DNA of 7,662 nucleotides from DATCVR01 sp036566745 (GTDB taxonomy: Bacteria; Actinomycetota; Actinomycetes; Jiangellales; Jiangellaceae), in assembly GCA_036566745.1 (NCBI GenBank), contig DATCVR010000095.1:1-7662 (forward strand), in the 5' to 3' direction. Of the stretch, positions 1 to 5,856 are shown piece by piece. Within the stretch, counting starts at the first letter, position 1. Each line of letters opens with the position of its first letter. The position numbers and the translations under genes were made by a program. The notes beneath the pieces were generated by a model that saw only the letters and a program-made list of their open reading frames with translations, had not been told where the DNA came from and did no database searches.

Positions 1-828
1 GGCCGTGCCGGTGAGCGACACGCTGCGCCATCGCAGTCCCACGGTGCGCTCGTCGAGCGTGACCGAGGGCTCGCCCGGGGACCCGTCGGCCGCGGGCGGC
101 TCGACCGGCGACCCGTCGGCTGCGGGCGGCACCGGCGTCGACGGTCCGGCCCGCAGTGTGCGCCGGACTCCGTCGACGTCGACGACCACCTCCGCGAGAG
201 CAGGCAGCGTGAGCAGGAGCGCCTCGTCGACGGCGGCCAGGAGGTCACGCGCCAGGGCGTGCGCCGCGCCGTCGCGCAGCGGGAGGAGGACCGCGGTGTC
301 GTAGCCCTCGGGCGGCTCACCCGAGGCGGGGTACGGAAGCCGCAACACAGGCACGGCCGTCCCCCGGCGCGCCAGCTCGGACTCGAGCTCGGGCACGCCG
401 GCCGCCAGCTCCCGCGCTTGCACGCGCGACCACCGCACGCCACCGGCGCGCGAGAGCACGACCGGCTCGTCGGTGACGGCGAGGACCGACGCGAAGCCGA
501 CGCCGAAGCGACCCACCGTGGCGAGCTCGTCACGCTTGGCCGAGGCCCGCAGGGTCGACAACCCCTCCACCCCGGCCGCGTCCAGTTCCGCACCGGTATT
601 GGCGGCGGTGAGCGTCAGCCCCTCCAGGCGCAGGAGAAGGCGGCCCTGACCGTCGTGACGCGCGGCGGCGTCGGCGGCGTTCTGGGCGAGCTCGACGACG
701 ACGCGGTCACGGTAGGCGCCGCGGGCCAGCTCTTCCTCGGCGTTGGCGTCCTCCCGGAACCGGGCCGGCGACGCGGCCCAGGCGTCGAGGACGCGGCGAC
801 GGATGGCCGAGGTGGCGAAGATGTCCAC
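1..828 (-). CDS. Sacsin/Hsp90-like GHKL ATP-binding protein (3' end of gene beyond window)
   Basis: This is the N-terminal 276 residues of a large protein; the frame is open to the window edge, so the C-terminus is missing. It carries a GHKL-type ATPase fold like the sacsin/Hsp90 N-domain. The N-box is at residues 46-53 (E46, N50, D53 in ELAQNAAD). A G1-like segment sits at 76-79 (ANTG, without the usual Asp). The glycine-rich G2 lid is at 105-120 (GRFGVGFASVLAVTD). Family members I recall are about 900-1000 residues and are annotated only as sacsin N-terminal-like ATP-binding proteins, possibly chaperone-like; no client is known to me. The GTG start at 828 lies 14 nt after the stop of the DUF3027 gene, so the two are probably one transcript. 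A Pro/Ala/Asp linker (residues 232-254) contains an imperfect internal duplication. The fold call is firm and the function is not. Confidence 0.85.
   Translation of the reverse strand, partial: MDIFATSAIRRRVLDAWAASPARFREDANAEEELARGAYRDRVVVELAQNAADAAARHDGQGRLLLRLEGLTLTAANTGAELDAAGVEGLSTLRASAKRDELATVGRFGVGFASVLAVTDEPVVLSRAGGVRWSRVQARELAAGVPELESELARRGTAVPVLRLPYPASGEPPEGYDTAVLLPLRDGAAHALARDLLAAVDEALLLTLPALAEVVVDVDGVRRTLRAGPSTPVPPAADGSPVEPPAADGSPGEPSVTLDERTVGLRWRSVSLTGTA
71..130. repeat. Imperfect 30-bp tandem duplication inside the ATPase gene
   Basis: Bases 71-100 and 101-130 match at 27 of 30 positions. Read on the minus strand they encode two near-identical PPAADGSP-type segments (about residues 234-252 of the ATPase). 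The unit length is a multiple of three, so the frame is kept. It looks like a slipped-strand expansion of a flexible linker between the ATPase core and the next domain. Confidence 0.7.
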
Positions 829-842
829 GGTGGCCCGCGGCT

Positions 843-1616
843 TCAGGCTCGGTCGGAGTCCAGCGGGACCAGCTCGTAGGAGAGGGTGTCGACCACCGGC
901 TCGGGGGTGTCGGCGGACGGCGGTGGCAGCCGGACGTCGCTGTGGCCGCCGCACCCGTGATCGTGGCTGACGACCTTGCCGTCGAAGGGCGTGCGCTCGT
1001 TGGTGCACACGGCGAACCCCCGGCCCAGCGAGCCGACGAGGGCGACGGAGAACCCGCAGCTTCCGCAGTGGCCCGGGGCGGCCTTGGCGATCTCGGTGTC
1101 CGGGCCGGAGTCGCCGTCATGCCACCGCTGGGCGGCGTCGTCGCGACCCTCGCGGGAGAGCACCCACTGGCGGCCGAGACCGAGCTCGTCGACGACCTCG
1201 CGGGTGCCTTCGTCGTCGACCGAGGTGTACCCGGGCTCGAGGCGATAGTCGTCGGCGGCTACGGGCAGGAGGTCGCCCGGGCCGAGGTCCTCGGGCTTGA
1301 CCCGCTCGTCCCACGGCACCCACGCCGGGGCCAGCACCGCCGCGGCACCCGGGATGAGGACGCATTCGTCGACGGTGACGACCTTGCTGCGCGAGGCGCG
1401 GGCGACCGTGACCGCCCACCGCCAGCCGACATAGCCGGGCAGCAGGCAGGAGAAGTAGTGGGTGAGGACGCGTTCGCCCTCGGCGTCGTAGCCGAGGGAA
1501 TCGCCGACAGCCGCGGCACCGCCGGTCTCGATCGCGCTCGCACGGGCGGCGTCGACGGCGGCCACCAGGGCGGCATCGGCCTTGGGAGCTCGGGAACGGA
1601 TCGGTGTGGTGCTCAC
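843..1616 (-). CDS. DUF3027 family protein
   Basis: This 257-residue soluble protein has the hallmarks of the actinobacterial DUF3027 family. A segment around residues 54-74 includes LPGYVGWRWAVTVARA. A central stretch at 87-118 runs from LIPG through LAPAWVPW to PGDLLP. A Cys/His-rich C-terminal part has a CGSCGF pair (C184, C187), C204, and HDHGCGGHSD (H218, H220, C222, H225). The spacing suggests a zinc site, which is inference. The biochemical role is unknown. I chose the GTG at 1616 (VSTTPIRS) because the reading frame upstream of it (to 1781) is Arg-rich, unlike the family, and crosses the start region of the divergent MFS gene. A leaderless-type promoter also places transcription near this GTG. 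The downstream neighbour is the sacsin-like ATPase, 14 nt away and probably cotranscribed. Confidence 0.88.
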   Translation of the reverse strand: MSTTPIRSRAPKADAALVAAVDAARASAIETGGAAAVGDSLGYDAEGERVLTHYFSCLLPGYVGWRWAVTVARASRSKVVTVDECVLIPGAAAVLAPAWVPWDERVKPEDLGPGDLLPVAADDYRLEPGYTSVDDEGTREVVDELGLGRQWVLSREGRDDAAQRWHDGDSGPDTEIAKAAPGHCGSCGFSVALVGSLGRGFAVCTNERTPFDGKVVSHDHGCGGHSDVRLPPPSADTPEPVVDTLSYELVPLDSDRA

Positions 1617-1654
1617 GAGGGTCGATTCTCGCAAACTCCTGGCCGTAGGGACAA
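1617..1654 (-). promoter_or_regulatory. Candidate promoter of the DUF3027 gene, possibly leaderless
   Basis: On the minus strand there is TTGTCC (1649-1654), an 18-nt spacer, then GAGAAT (1625-1630), which ends 8 nt before the GTG at 1616. That spacing would start the mRNA at or next to the start codon. No convincing ribosome binding site precedes the GTG, which fits a leaderless mRNA. The -10 box is a poor match to TANNNT, so this is tentative. The whole 74-bp divergent region (1617-1690) must also hold the MFS promoter, for which I see no clear boxes. Confidence 0.35.
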
Positions 1655-1690
1655 CGAGGCACCTCTGATGCCGACGAGGCATGCGGTTTG

Positions 1691-3181
1691 ATGGAGGGCG
1701 TGTCCGACACGCCGCTGCCACCTGGGGGGTCCGCCGACGCCGGCGAGCCCGGGACGGCGCGGCCCCACGACACTCCGCCACCCACCGGCACCGACCGGGT
1801 ACGCAGGGCCGCCGGAGCCTCTGCCCGGGCCGCCCGCACGTCGGCTCGGGTGTCCGCGCGGGCCGCCAAGGCGGCGGCCTCCGGGACGTCGAAGGCCGCC
1901 CGGGCGGGGGCGAGCAAGCTCCACCGCGCGGCCGAGGCGGAAGGCGCGGGGCAGTCCGGGTTGTCGCGGCTGATCGAGCTCAACGCGGCCAGCGCGTTCG
2001 CCGACGCGCTGGTCGCGGTCGCGCTGGCGGGCTCGCTCTTCTTCACTGTGCCCACCGCCGAGGCGCGTGGCAACGTTGCTCTCTACCTGGCTCTGACGAT
2101 GGCCCCGTTCGCGCTGGTCGCGCCGGTGATCGGGCCGTTCCTCGACCGCGTCCGGCACGGCCGGCGCTGGGCGATCGGTGTCACGGCGGCCGCACGGGGA
2201 TTCCTCGCATGGGTGGCTGCCGACGCCATTCTCGACACCGACGTGTGGCTCTTCCCGGCGGCCCTGGGGGTGCTGGTCGGGCAGAAGGCCTACGCGGTCA
2301 CCCGGGCCGCGGCGGTGCCTCGAGTGTTGCCCGACGGCGTCGAGCTGGTCACCGCGAACTCGCGGCTTCAGCTGGCCGCGACGCTGGGGACGGCCGTCGG
2401 GGCGCCGCTGGGCATCGCGCTCACCGCGATCGGGCCCGACTGGCCGCTCCGGGTGGCCTTCCTCGCGTACGTCGGCGCGACGGTCCTGGCGATCCGGCTG
2501 CCGGCCCGGGTCGACTCCGCGGTGGGCGAAGCGGGTGCGTCGTTGCGCGAGGGCCGTGGGAAGCAGGGGCCGCGGTTCCGGGTGGGCGGGACGGTGGTGC
2601 GGGCGTTGCGGGCCAACGCGGCGCTGCGGGGGTTCTCCGGGTTCCTCACCATGTTCCTGGCGTTCGTACTGCGCGAGGAACCAGTGGCTGGGCTGTCCGG
2701 GTTCGTCCTGCTCGGCATCGTTGCCGCGGCAGCGTGGCTGGGCAGCACGGTGGGTACGGCCGTCGGCGCCATCCTGCGTTCGCGTACGCCCGACCGCACG
2801 GTTCTGGCGCTGCTGTGCGTCGCTGCCGCGGTCGCTGCCGTCGCGGCGCTGTGGTGGAGCCTGCTGACGGTGATCCTCGTGGCGCTCGTCGCGGGATTCG
2901 GCCAGCAGCTCGGCCGGCTCTCCCTCGACGCGATCGTCCAGCGTGACGTGCCCGAACAGGTGACGTCCAACGCGTTCGCCCGCTCGGAGACGCTCCTGCA
3001 GCTGGCGTGGGTCGTGGGCGGCGCGATCGGCATCGTGTTGCCGCTGATCCCGGCGCTCGGCATGAGCCTGGCCGTCGTCGCCCTGATCGGCGCGCTGGTG
3101 GCGGCCCTGCGCGCCGGCCGTCCGCTGGCCTCCGACCCTCCGCCCCGCCCGCGTCCTACTCGCCCGGCGACCTCGGAATGA
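1691..3181 (+). CDS. MFS-type multi-helix membrane transporter with basic N-terminal tail
   Basis: This 496-residue integral membrane protein begins with about 95 non-membrane residues, of which 36-82 are a run of Ala, Arg, Ser and Lys resembling histone H1 tails. A set of about 10-12 hydrophobic segments follows, from residue 97 to 473. A motif A-like loop (GPFLDRVRHGRRW, 148-160) lies after the second helix, as in the major facilitator superfamily, and a central hydrophilic loop (about 272-300) separates the two halves. Actinobacterial homologues I recall (Rv0876c-like) share the VALYLALTMAPF block and a basic tail. The substrate is unknown. The start is uncertain: TTG 1688, ATG 1691 and GTG 1700 are in frame. 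ATG is preferred, because the GGAGGG before GTG 1700 is only 1 nt away. The gene diverges from DUF3027, and its stop codon lies inside a long inverted repeat. Confidence 0.85.
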   Translation: MEGVSDTPLPPGGSADAGEPGTARPHDTPPPTGTDRVRRAAGASARAARTSARVSARAAKAAASGTSKAARAGASKLHRAAEAEGAGQSGLSRLIELNAASAFADALVAVALAGSLFFTVPTAEARGNVALYLALTMAPFALVAPVIGPFLDRVRHGRRWAIGVTAAARGFLAWVAADAILDTDVWLFPAALGVLVGQKAYAVTRAAAVPRVLPDGVELVTANSRLQLAATLGTAVGAPLGIALTAIGPDWPLRVAFLAYVGATVLAIRLPARVDSAVGEAGASLREGRGKQGPRFRVGGTVVRALRANAALRGFSGFLTMFLAFVLREEPVAGLSGFVLLGIVAAAAWLGSTVGTAVGAILRSRTPDRTVLALLCVAAAVAAVAALWWSLLTVILVALVAGFGQQLGRLSLDAIVQRDVPEQVTSNAFARSETLLQLAWVVGGAIGIVLPLIPALGMSLAVVALIGALVAALRAGRPLASDPPPRPRPTRPATSE

Positions 3182-3267
3182 TCACGTTCAGCAGGAGTTC
3201 GGGTGGTCCACTAGGCCTGCAAGCCTCGTGAAGCAGGGAATCACCTGCTGAACGTGATCATTCCGAG
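3172..3267. repeat. Perfect 24-bp inverted repeat with 48-nt loop between convergent genes
   Basis: Arms 3172-3195 and 3244-3267 are exact reverse complements over 24 bases. The left arm contains the last codons and TGA stop of the MFS gene. The arms are about 54% GC, lower than the flanking DNA. Inside the loop are a small AGGC/GCCT hairpin (3213-3226) and a third AGCAGG (3232-3237) that can pair with CCTGCT at the start of the right arm. No T-tract follows on either strand. It may act as a bidirectional, non-canonical terminator or mRNA 3'-end stabiliser for the two convergent genes. It could instead be a REP- or MITE-like palindromic element; no flanking target duplication is visible. The structure is certain and the role is inferred. 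Confidence 0.85.
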
Positions 3268-3298
3268 CCAGGGCCGAGCCCGGGCTGAGGGCGGAGGG

Positions 3299-3694
3299 TC
3301 AGAGCTCGAGGTCGTCGGCCACGGCGCGCAGCACGGTGGCGACCTGGCGCGCAGCCTTGCCGTCGGGGTGGCGGCCGCGGTGGTAGGTGTTGGACAACCC
3401 ATCGAGGAGCTTGATCAGGTCTTCGACGATCGTCGCCATGTCGTCGGGCTTCTTGCGCGCCGCCGCCGACTGGGCCGCCGACACCGACGGCAGCGGATCG
3501 AGCACCCGCACCGACAGAGCCTGCTCGCCGCGCTTGCCCTCGGCCACGCCGAACTCGACCCGCTGTCCCGGCTTGAGCGCCGCGACGCCCGTGGGCAACG
3601 CAGAGGAGTGGACGAAGACGTCGCCGCCGTCATCCTTCGAAAGGAAGCCGAAGCCCTTTTCCGTGTCGTACCACTTGACCTTGCCGGTAGGCAC
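3299..3694 (-). CDS. Cold-shock domain protein with C-terminal extension (CspB/Rv0871-like)
   Basis: A 131-residue cytoplasmic nucleic-acid-binding protein. Residues 1-66 form a cold-shock domain (single-stranded RNA/DNA binding OB fold): GKVKWYD at the start, RNP1-like KGFGFLSK (13-20) and RNP2-like VFVHSS (26-31). Residues 82-131 are a second, probably helical, charged segment ending in ADDLEL, which ordinary 67-residue Csp proteins lack. This two-part layout matches mycobacterial CspB (Rv0871), from memory. Start: GTG at 3694 gives the family's usual beginning (VPTGKVKWYD) and has a GAGG ribosome binding site about 6 nt upstream. An in-frame ATG at 3739 would add 15 unconserved residues. 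It is convergent with the MFS gene, with the long inverted repeat between. Its likely role is RNA chaperone or translation control; cold induction cannot be read from the sequence. Confidence 0.92.
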   Translation of the reverse strand: MPTGKVKWYDTEKGFGFLSKDDGGDVFVHSSALPTGVAALKPGQRVEFGVAEGKRGEQALSVRVLDPLPSVSAAQSAAARKKPDDMATIVEDLIKLLDGLSNTYHRGRHPDGKAARQVATVLRAVADDLEL

Positions 3695-3778
3695 GCCAAC
3701 CTCGTTCGTCGTCGGGATGTCGGTGACGCGCCACGGCACGCGGGCGTCGGGTCCCGGGTCCGGGACGTCTCCAGCCTA
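3695..3778 (-). promoter_or_regulatory. Leader and candidate -10 of the cold-shock gene with a hairpin
   Basis: On the minus strand TAGGCT (3773-3778) fits the actinobacterial TANNNT -10 pattern; no good -35 is seen. Transcription from it would give a leader of about 70 nt before the GTG at 3694. A perfect 7-bp inverted repeat with a 2-nt centre, GTCCCGG/CCGGGAC (3751-3766), sits at the predicted transcription start. It could be an operator or a 5' stem. This is a weak prediction. Confidence 0.3.
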
Positions 3779-3806
3779 CGGCCGCGCGCAAGGGAAATCC
3801 GGCACG

Positions 3807-3824
3807 GGTGGGGCGCACCACACC
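3807..3824 (-). terminator. Possible hairpin terminator after the PH-domain gene
   Basis: GGTG and GG pair with CC and CACC around a 4-nt loop with one mismatch. This lies 28-45 nt downstream of the PH-domain gene's stop on the minus strand. A second weaker bulged hairpin lies at 3831-3845. There is no T-tract. In this GC-rich DNA such stems arise often by chance. Confidence 0.25.
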
Positions 3825-3851
3825 GCGCCAGGCCTCCGTGGAGCCTGCGGC

Positions 3852-4616
3852 TCAGCTCGTGTAGGTCGTGAGGGTCCGCCGGATCCGGGCGCCCTGGTAC
3901 CGATCGCCGGCCACCGTCCGCAGCACCGCCTGGAGCTCCGGGCTGTAGTCCGCCGGGTCGTCCGAGGGAAGGAACGCCCCCGGTTCCAGACGCATCAGGT
4001 GCGTGAACGCGTCACCCCGGTCGCTCCGGGCCCGCAGCCGCCTCAGCGCAGGCTGCCGGCGCTCGGAGTCGTCGACCGAGACCAGCGACAGCTCCAGGCG
4101 GGGCCGGGCGGTGGTCCGCATCCGGCGCCCGGCGATCAGCGAGGCCAGGCTGGTCACGGGCCGCACCGATGTGAGGACGGTGATCCGCACCGCTCGAACC
4201 TCCGACCAGGGCAGATCGAACCTCGTCGACATCGACGAGTGGTGCAGCCCCGAGCGGTCGACCACGAACCGGCGCCGCAGGATGATCGGGATCTGGACGA
4301 CGGCAAACACCCCGATCAGCGCGAATCCGGCCGCGATGACCTCGGCGATCGTCGCCACGACCCCGAGGTCCTCGGGCGCCGCCACGAGGTTTCCCTCGGC
4401 TCGCGCGTCGTGGAGCCACCACGCCAGGGCGAGCATGCCCACCCCGAGCACACAGGCGGCGATCACGGGGCGCCGCCGGGAGAAGACGTACGTGTCCGAG
4501 CTCGGGAGGTGCGGGACAGGAGGGCCGACCATGTCGCACATCATGCCGCCTGGCGCCACGCCCCACGCCACGTCCGCGCCACGCCCGCGCCACGCCTCGG
4601 TGCCCGCGAAAACCAT
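3852..4616 (-). CDS. Two-helix membrane protein with PH-like domain
   Basis: With this start the product has 254 residues. A short N-terminal tail is followed by two membrane segments (about 51-68 and 86-112). A soluble domain then has the bacterial PH-like pattern: a basic stop RRRF, FVVDRSGLHHSS, a strand, then LPWSEVRAVRI (115-144). The rest (to 254) is Arg-rich and cytoplasmic if the basic loop follows the positive-inside rule. Function is unknown; such proteins are usually left as PH-domain membrane proteins. The start is unclear. ATG 4616 has a good GGGGAG site 5 nt upstream. ATGs at 4544, 4541 and 4532 lie nearer the conserved part, and the stretch skipped would hold four 11-nt-spaced repeats that look non-coding. 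The gene diverges from the HipA-like kinase gene and stands alone. Confidence 0.7.
   Translation of the reverse strand: MVFAGTEAWRGRGADVAWGVAPGGMMCDMVGPPVPHLPSSDTYVFSRRRPVIAACVLGVGMLALAWWLHDARAEGNLVAAPEDLGVVATIAEVIAAGFALIGVFAVVQIPIILRRRFVVDRSGLHHSSMSTRFDLPWSEVRAVRITVLTSVRPVTSLASLIAGRRMRTTARPRLELSLVSVDDSERRQPALRRLRARSDRGDAFTHLMRLEPGAFLPSDDPADYSPELQAVLRTVAGDRYQGARIRRTLTTYTS
4554..4594. repeat. Four CGCCACG heptamers spaced by about one helical turn
   Basis: CGCCACG occurs at 4554, 4566, 4577 and 4588, spacings of 12, 11 and 11 bp. Three copies extend to GCGCCACGCC. The spacing puts all copies on one face of the helix and is not a multiple of three, so it is not a protein-level repeat. It lies 60-100 bp upstream of the kinase start and at or just upstream of the PH gene start. 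It is a candidate operator array; chance in GC-rich DNA remains possible. Confidence 0.5.
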
Positions 4617-4639
4617 GCGGACTCCCCGTGCAGGTGCCG

Positions 4640-4653
4640 TACCGTCATGGCTC
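4640..4653 (+). promoter_or_regulatory. Candidate leaderless promoter -10 of the HipA-like kinase gene
   Basis: TACCGT (4640-4645) matches the actinobacterial TANNNT -10 consensus and ends 8 nt before the ATG at 4654, the spacing expected when transcription starts at the start codon. There is no ribosome binding site between them. The -35 region is weak (TGCGGA around 4616-4621). Confidence 0.45.
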
Positions 4654-5439
4654 ATGGTCGACGCCCCAACCCAGGCACGCGCCGCGCTGCCGACCGTCCG
4701 CGCCACCCGCTACGTCGAGCCCTTGCGTGAGGGCGGCTCGCTGCCCGGCCTGATGGAGGCCGACGATCTCGGCACGTACGTCGTGAAGTTCCGCGGCGCC
4801 GGGCAGGGCACGGCCACGCTCGTGGCCGAGATCGTCGTGGGCGAGCTGGCGCGGCGGCTCGGCATCCGGGTGCCCGACCTCGTGCTCGTCGACCTCGACG
4901 ACTCGATCGGGCGGCGCGAACCCGACCCCGAGATCCAGGCGCTCCTGCTGGCCAGCAGCGGTGTCAACCTCGGCATGGACTTCCTGCCGCGCGCCTTCGG
5001 CTACGATCCCCAGGCCCGCCACCCAGCCCGTGAGGACGCCGCGGCCGTGCTCTGGCTCGATGCGCTGACGGTCAACGTCGACCGCAGCTGGCGCAACCCC
5101 AACCTGCTCACCTGGCACGGGCAGCTGTGGGCCATCGACCACGGCGCCACGCTGCTGTTCCAGCACACCTGGCCCGAGCCGGCCACGTTCGCCGTCCGGG
5201 CCTACCCGATCGACGGCCACGTGCTCTCGCCGTTCGCCGACGGCCTGTCCGAGGCCGATGCACGGCTGGCGCCCCAGGTCACCACGGCCGCGCTGAGCGA
5301 GATCCTGGCGATGGTCCCCGACGACTGGCTGCCCGACGTGCCCGGAGCCGAGGGTCCCGACGCCGTGCGCGGACGCTTCGTCGAGTACCTGGCGACGCGG
5401 GCAGCCGCCTCCGATCGCTGGCTGCCGGTGGCCGCGTGA
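4654..5439 (+). CDS. HipA-like kinase (HipA_2 family), paired with DUF3037
   Basis: This 261-residue protein resembles the compact HipA-like kinase family rather than full HipA (about 440 residues). The N-terminal part has the family signature RYVEPLREGGSLPGLMEADD, then YVVKFRG (42-48) with the presumed ATP-binding Lys45. A helix with Glu59 and Glu64 follows, then the catalytic loop LTVNVDRSWRNPN (138-150; Asp143, Asn148) and the metal-binding AIDHGA (160-165; Asp162). All expected kinase residues are present, so it is probably active; the substrate is unknown. It lacks the N-subdomain that binds the HipB antitoxin, and no HipB-like gene is nearby. ATG 4654 was chosen because it follows a good leaderless -10, while the frame upstream runs antisense through the PH gene. 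It is translationally coupled to the DUF3037 gene (TGATG, 1-nt overlap). Confidence 0.85.
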   Translation: MVDAPTQARAALPTVRATRYVEPLREGGSLPGLMEADDLGTYVVKFRGAGQGTATLVAEIVVGELARRLGIRVPDLVLVDLDDSIGRREPDPEIQALLLASSGVNLGMDFLPRAFGYDPQARHPAREDAAAVLWLDALTVNVDRSWRNPNLLTWHGQLWAIDHGATLLFQHTWPEPATFAVRAYPIDGHVLSPFADGLSEADARLAPQVTTAALSEILAMVPDDWLPDVPGAEGPDAVRGRFVEYLATRAAASDRWLPVAA

Positions 5440-5813
5440 TGGGCGATCCGGTGGTGTTCGAGTACACGGTGGTGCGGGTGGTTCCCCGCGTCGAGCGCGG
5501 CGAGTTCGTCAACGCCGGCGTGATCCTCTACTGCCAGGACCGGCGCTTCCTCGAGGCCAGGATCGACCTCGACGCCGATCGGCTCAGGGCCGTCGATCCG
5601 GGCGCCGACGTCGAGGCGATCACGTCTGCGCTCGAGGGCTTCGTCGCGCCGTGTGCGGGAGCCGGCCCGGCCGGGGCGACGAGCCTCGGCGAGCGGTTCC
5701 GCTGGCTGGCCGCCCCACGCAGCACGATCGTGCAGACCGGACCTGCCCACGCGGGGCTCACCACCGATCCGGCCGCCGAGCTCGAGCGCCTGCTCGACCG
5801 CCTGGTCCGCTGA
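5439..5813 (+). CDS. DUF3037 family protein
   Basis: This 124-residue soluble protein is the regular partner of HipA-like kinases of this type. Its family marks are FEYTVVRVVPRVERGEFVNAGVI near the start (7-29; Glu22, Asn25 and Gly27 are typical) and FRWLAAPRSTIVQTGPAH (87-104) followed by GLTTDP. No membrane segment or signal peptide is present. Function is unknown. The fixed pairing suggests it is a substrate, regulator or scaffold for the kinase, which is inference. The ATG at 5439 overlaps the last base of the kinase stop codon, so the two are co-translated. The gene converges on the HAD phosphatase gene, with 31 bp between the stops. Confidence 0.88.
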   Translation: MGDPVVFEYTVVRVVPRVERGEFVNAGVILYCQDRRFLEARIDLDADRLRAVDPGADVEAITSALEGFVAPCAGAGPAGATSLGERFRWLAAPRSTIVQTGPAHAGLTTDPAAELERLLDRLVR

Positions 5814-5819
5814 CCGACA

Positions 5820-5856
5820 GCGGCGTCACGGGCCGACCGCGGCGTCACTGGCCGAC
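5820..5856. repeat. 19-bp-period direct repeat between convergent genes
   Basis: Bases 5820-5837 and 5839-5856 are 18-bp copies differing at one position (G5830 against T5849). The second copy contains the stop codon and last codons (VGQ) of the HAD phosphatase gene, and the first fills most of the 31-bp gap. It is probably a small local duplication that reset or extended the end of the gene. No hairpin terminator is visible here. Confidence 0.65.

Noticed and set aside
942..1691. Long plus-strand open frame of 249 codons opposite DUF3027
   Set aside because: It is an antisense shadow of high-GC coding sequence. The minus-strand product matches a known family and this one matches nothing I recognise.
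1681..2946. 421-codon plus-strand frame beginning at ATG 1681
   Set aside because: It overlaps the MFS gene in another frame, is Arg/Gly-rich without membrane segments, and matches no family I know.
3172..3267. Insertion sequence or CRISPR unit
   Set aside because: No transposase gene, no target-site duplication beside the arms, and no repeat-spacer periodicity.
3277..3286. Short palindrome AGCCCGGGCT downstream of the inverted repeat
   Set aside because: Ten-base palindromes of G and C are expected by chance in DNA this GC-rich, and it has no clear relation to a start or stop.
4003..4653. N-terminal extension of the HipA-like kinase by about 217 residues
   Set aside because: The frame is open but runs antisense through the PH-domain gene, is Arg/Ser-rich and unlike the family. 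The family's usual beginning lies just after ATG 4654.
4654..5813. A classic HipBA toxin-antitoxin locus
   Set aside because: The kinase is too short, lacks the HipB-contacting N-subdomain, and the partner gene is DUF3037 downstream rather than a helix-turn-helix HipB upstream.
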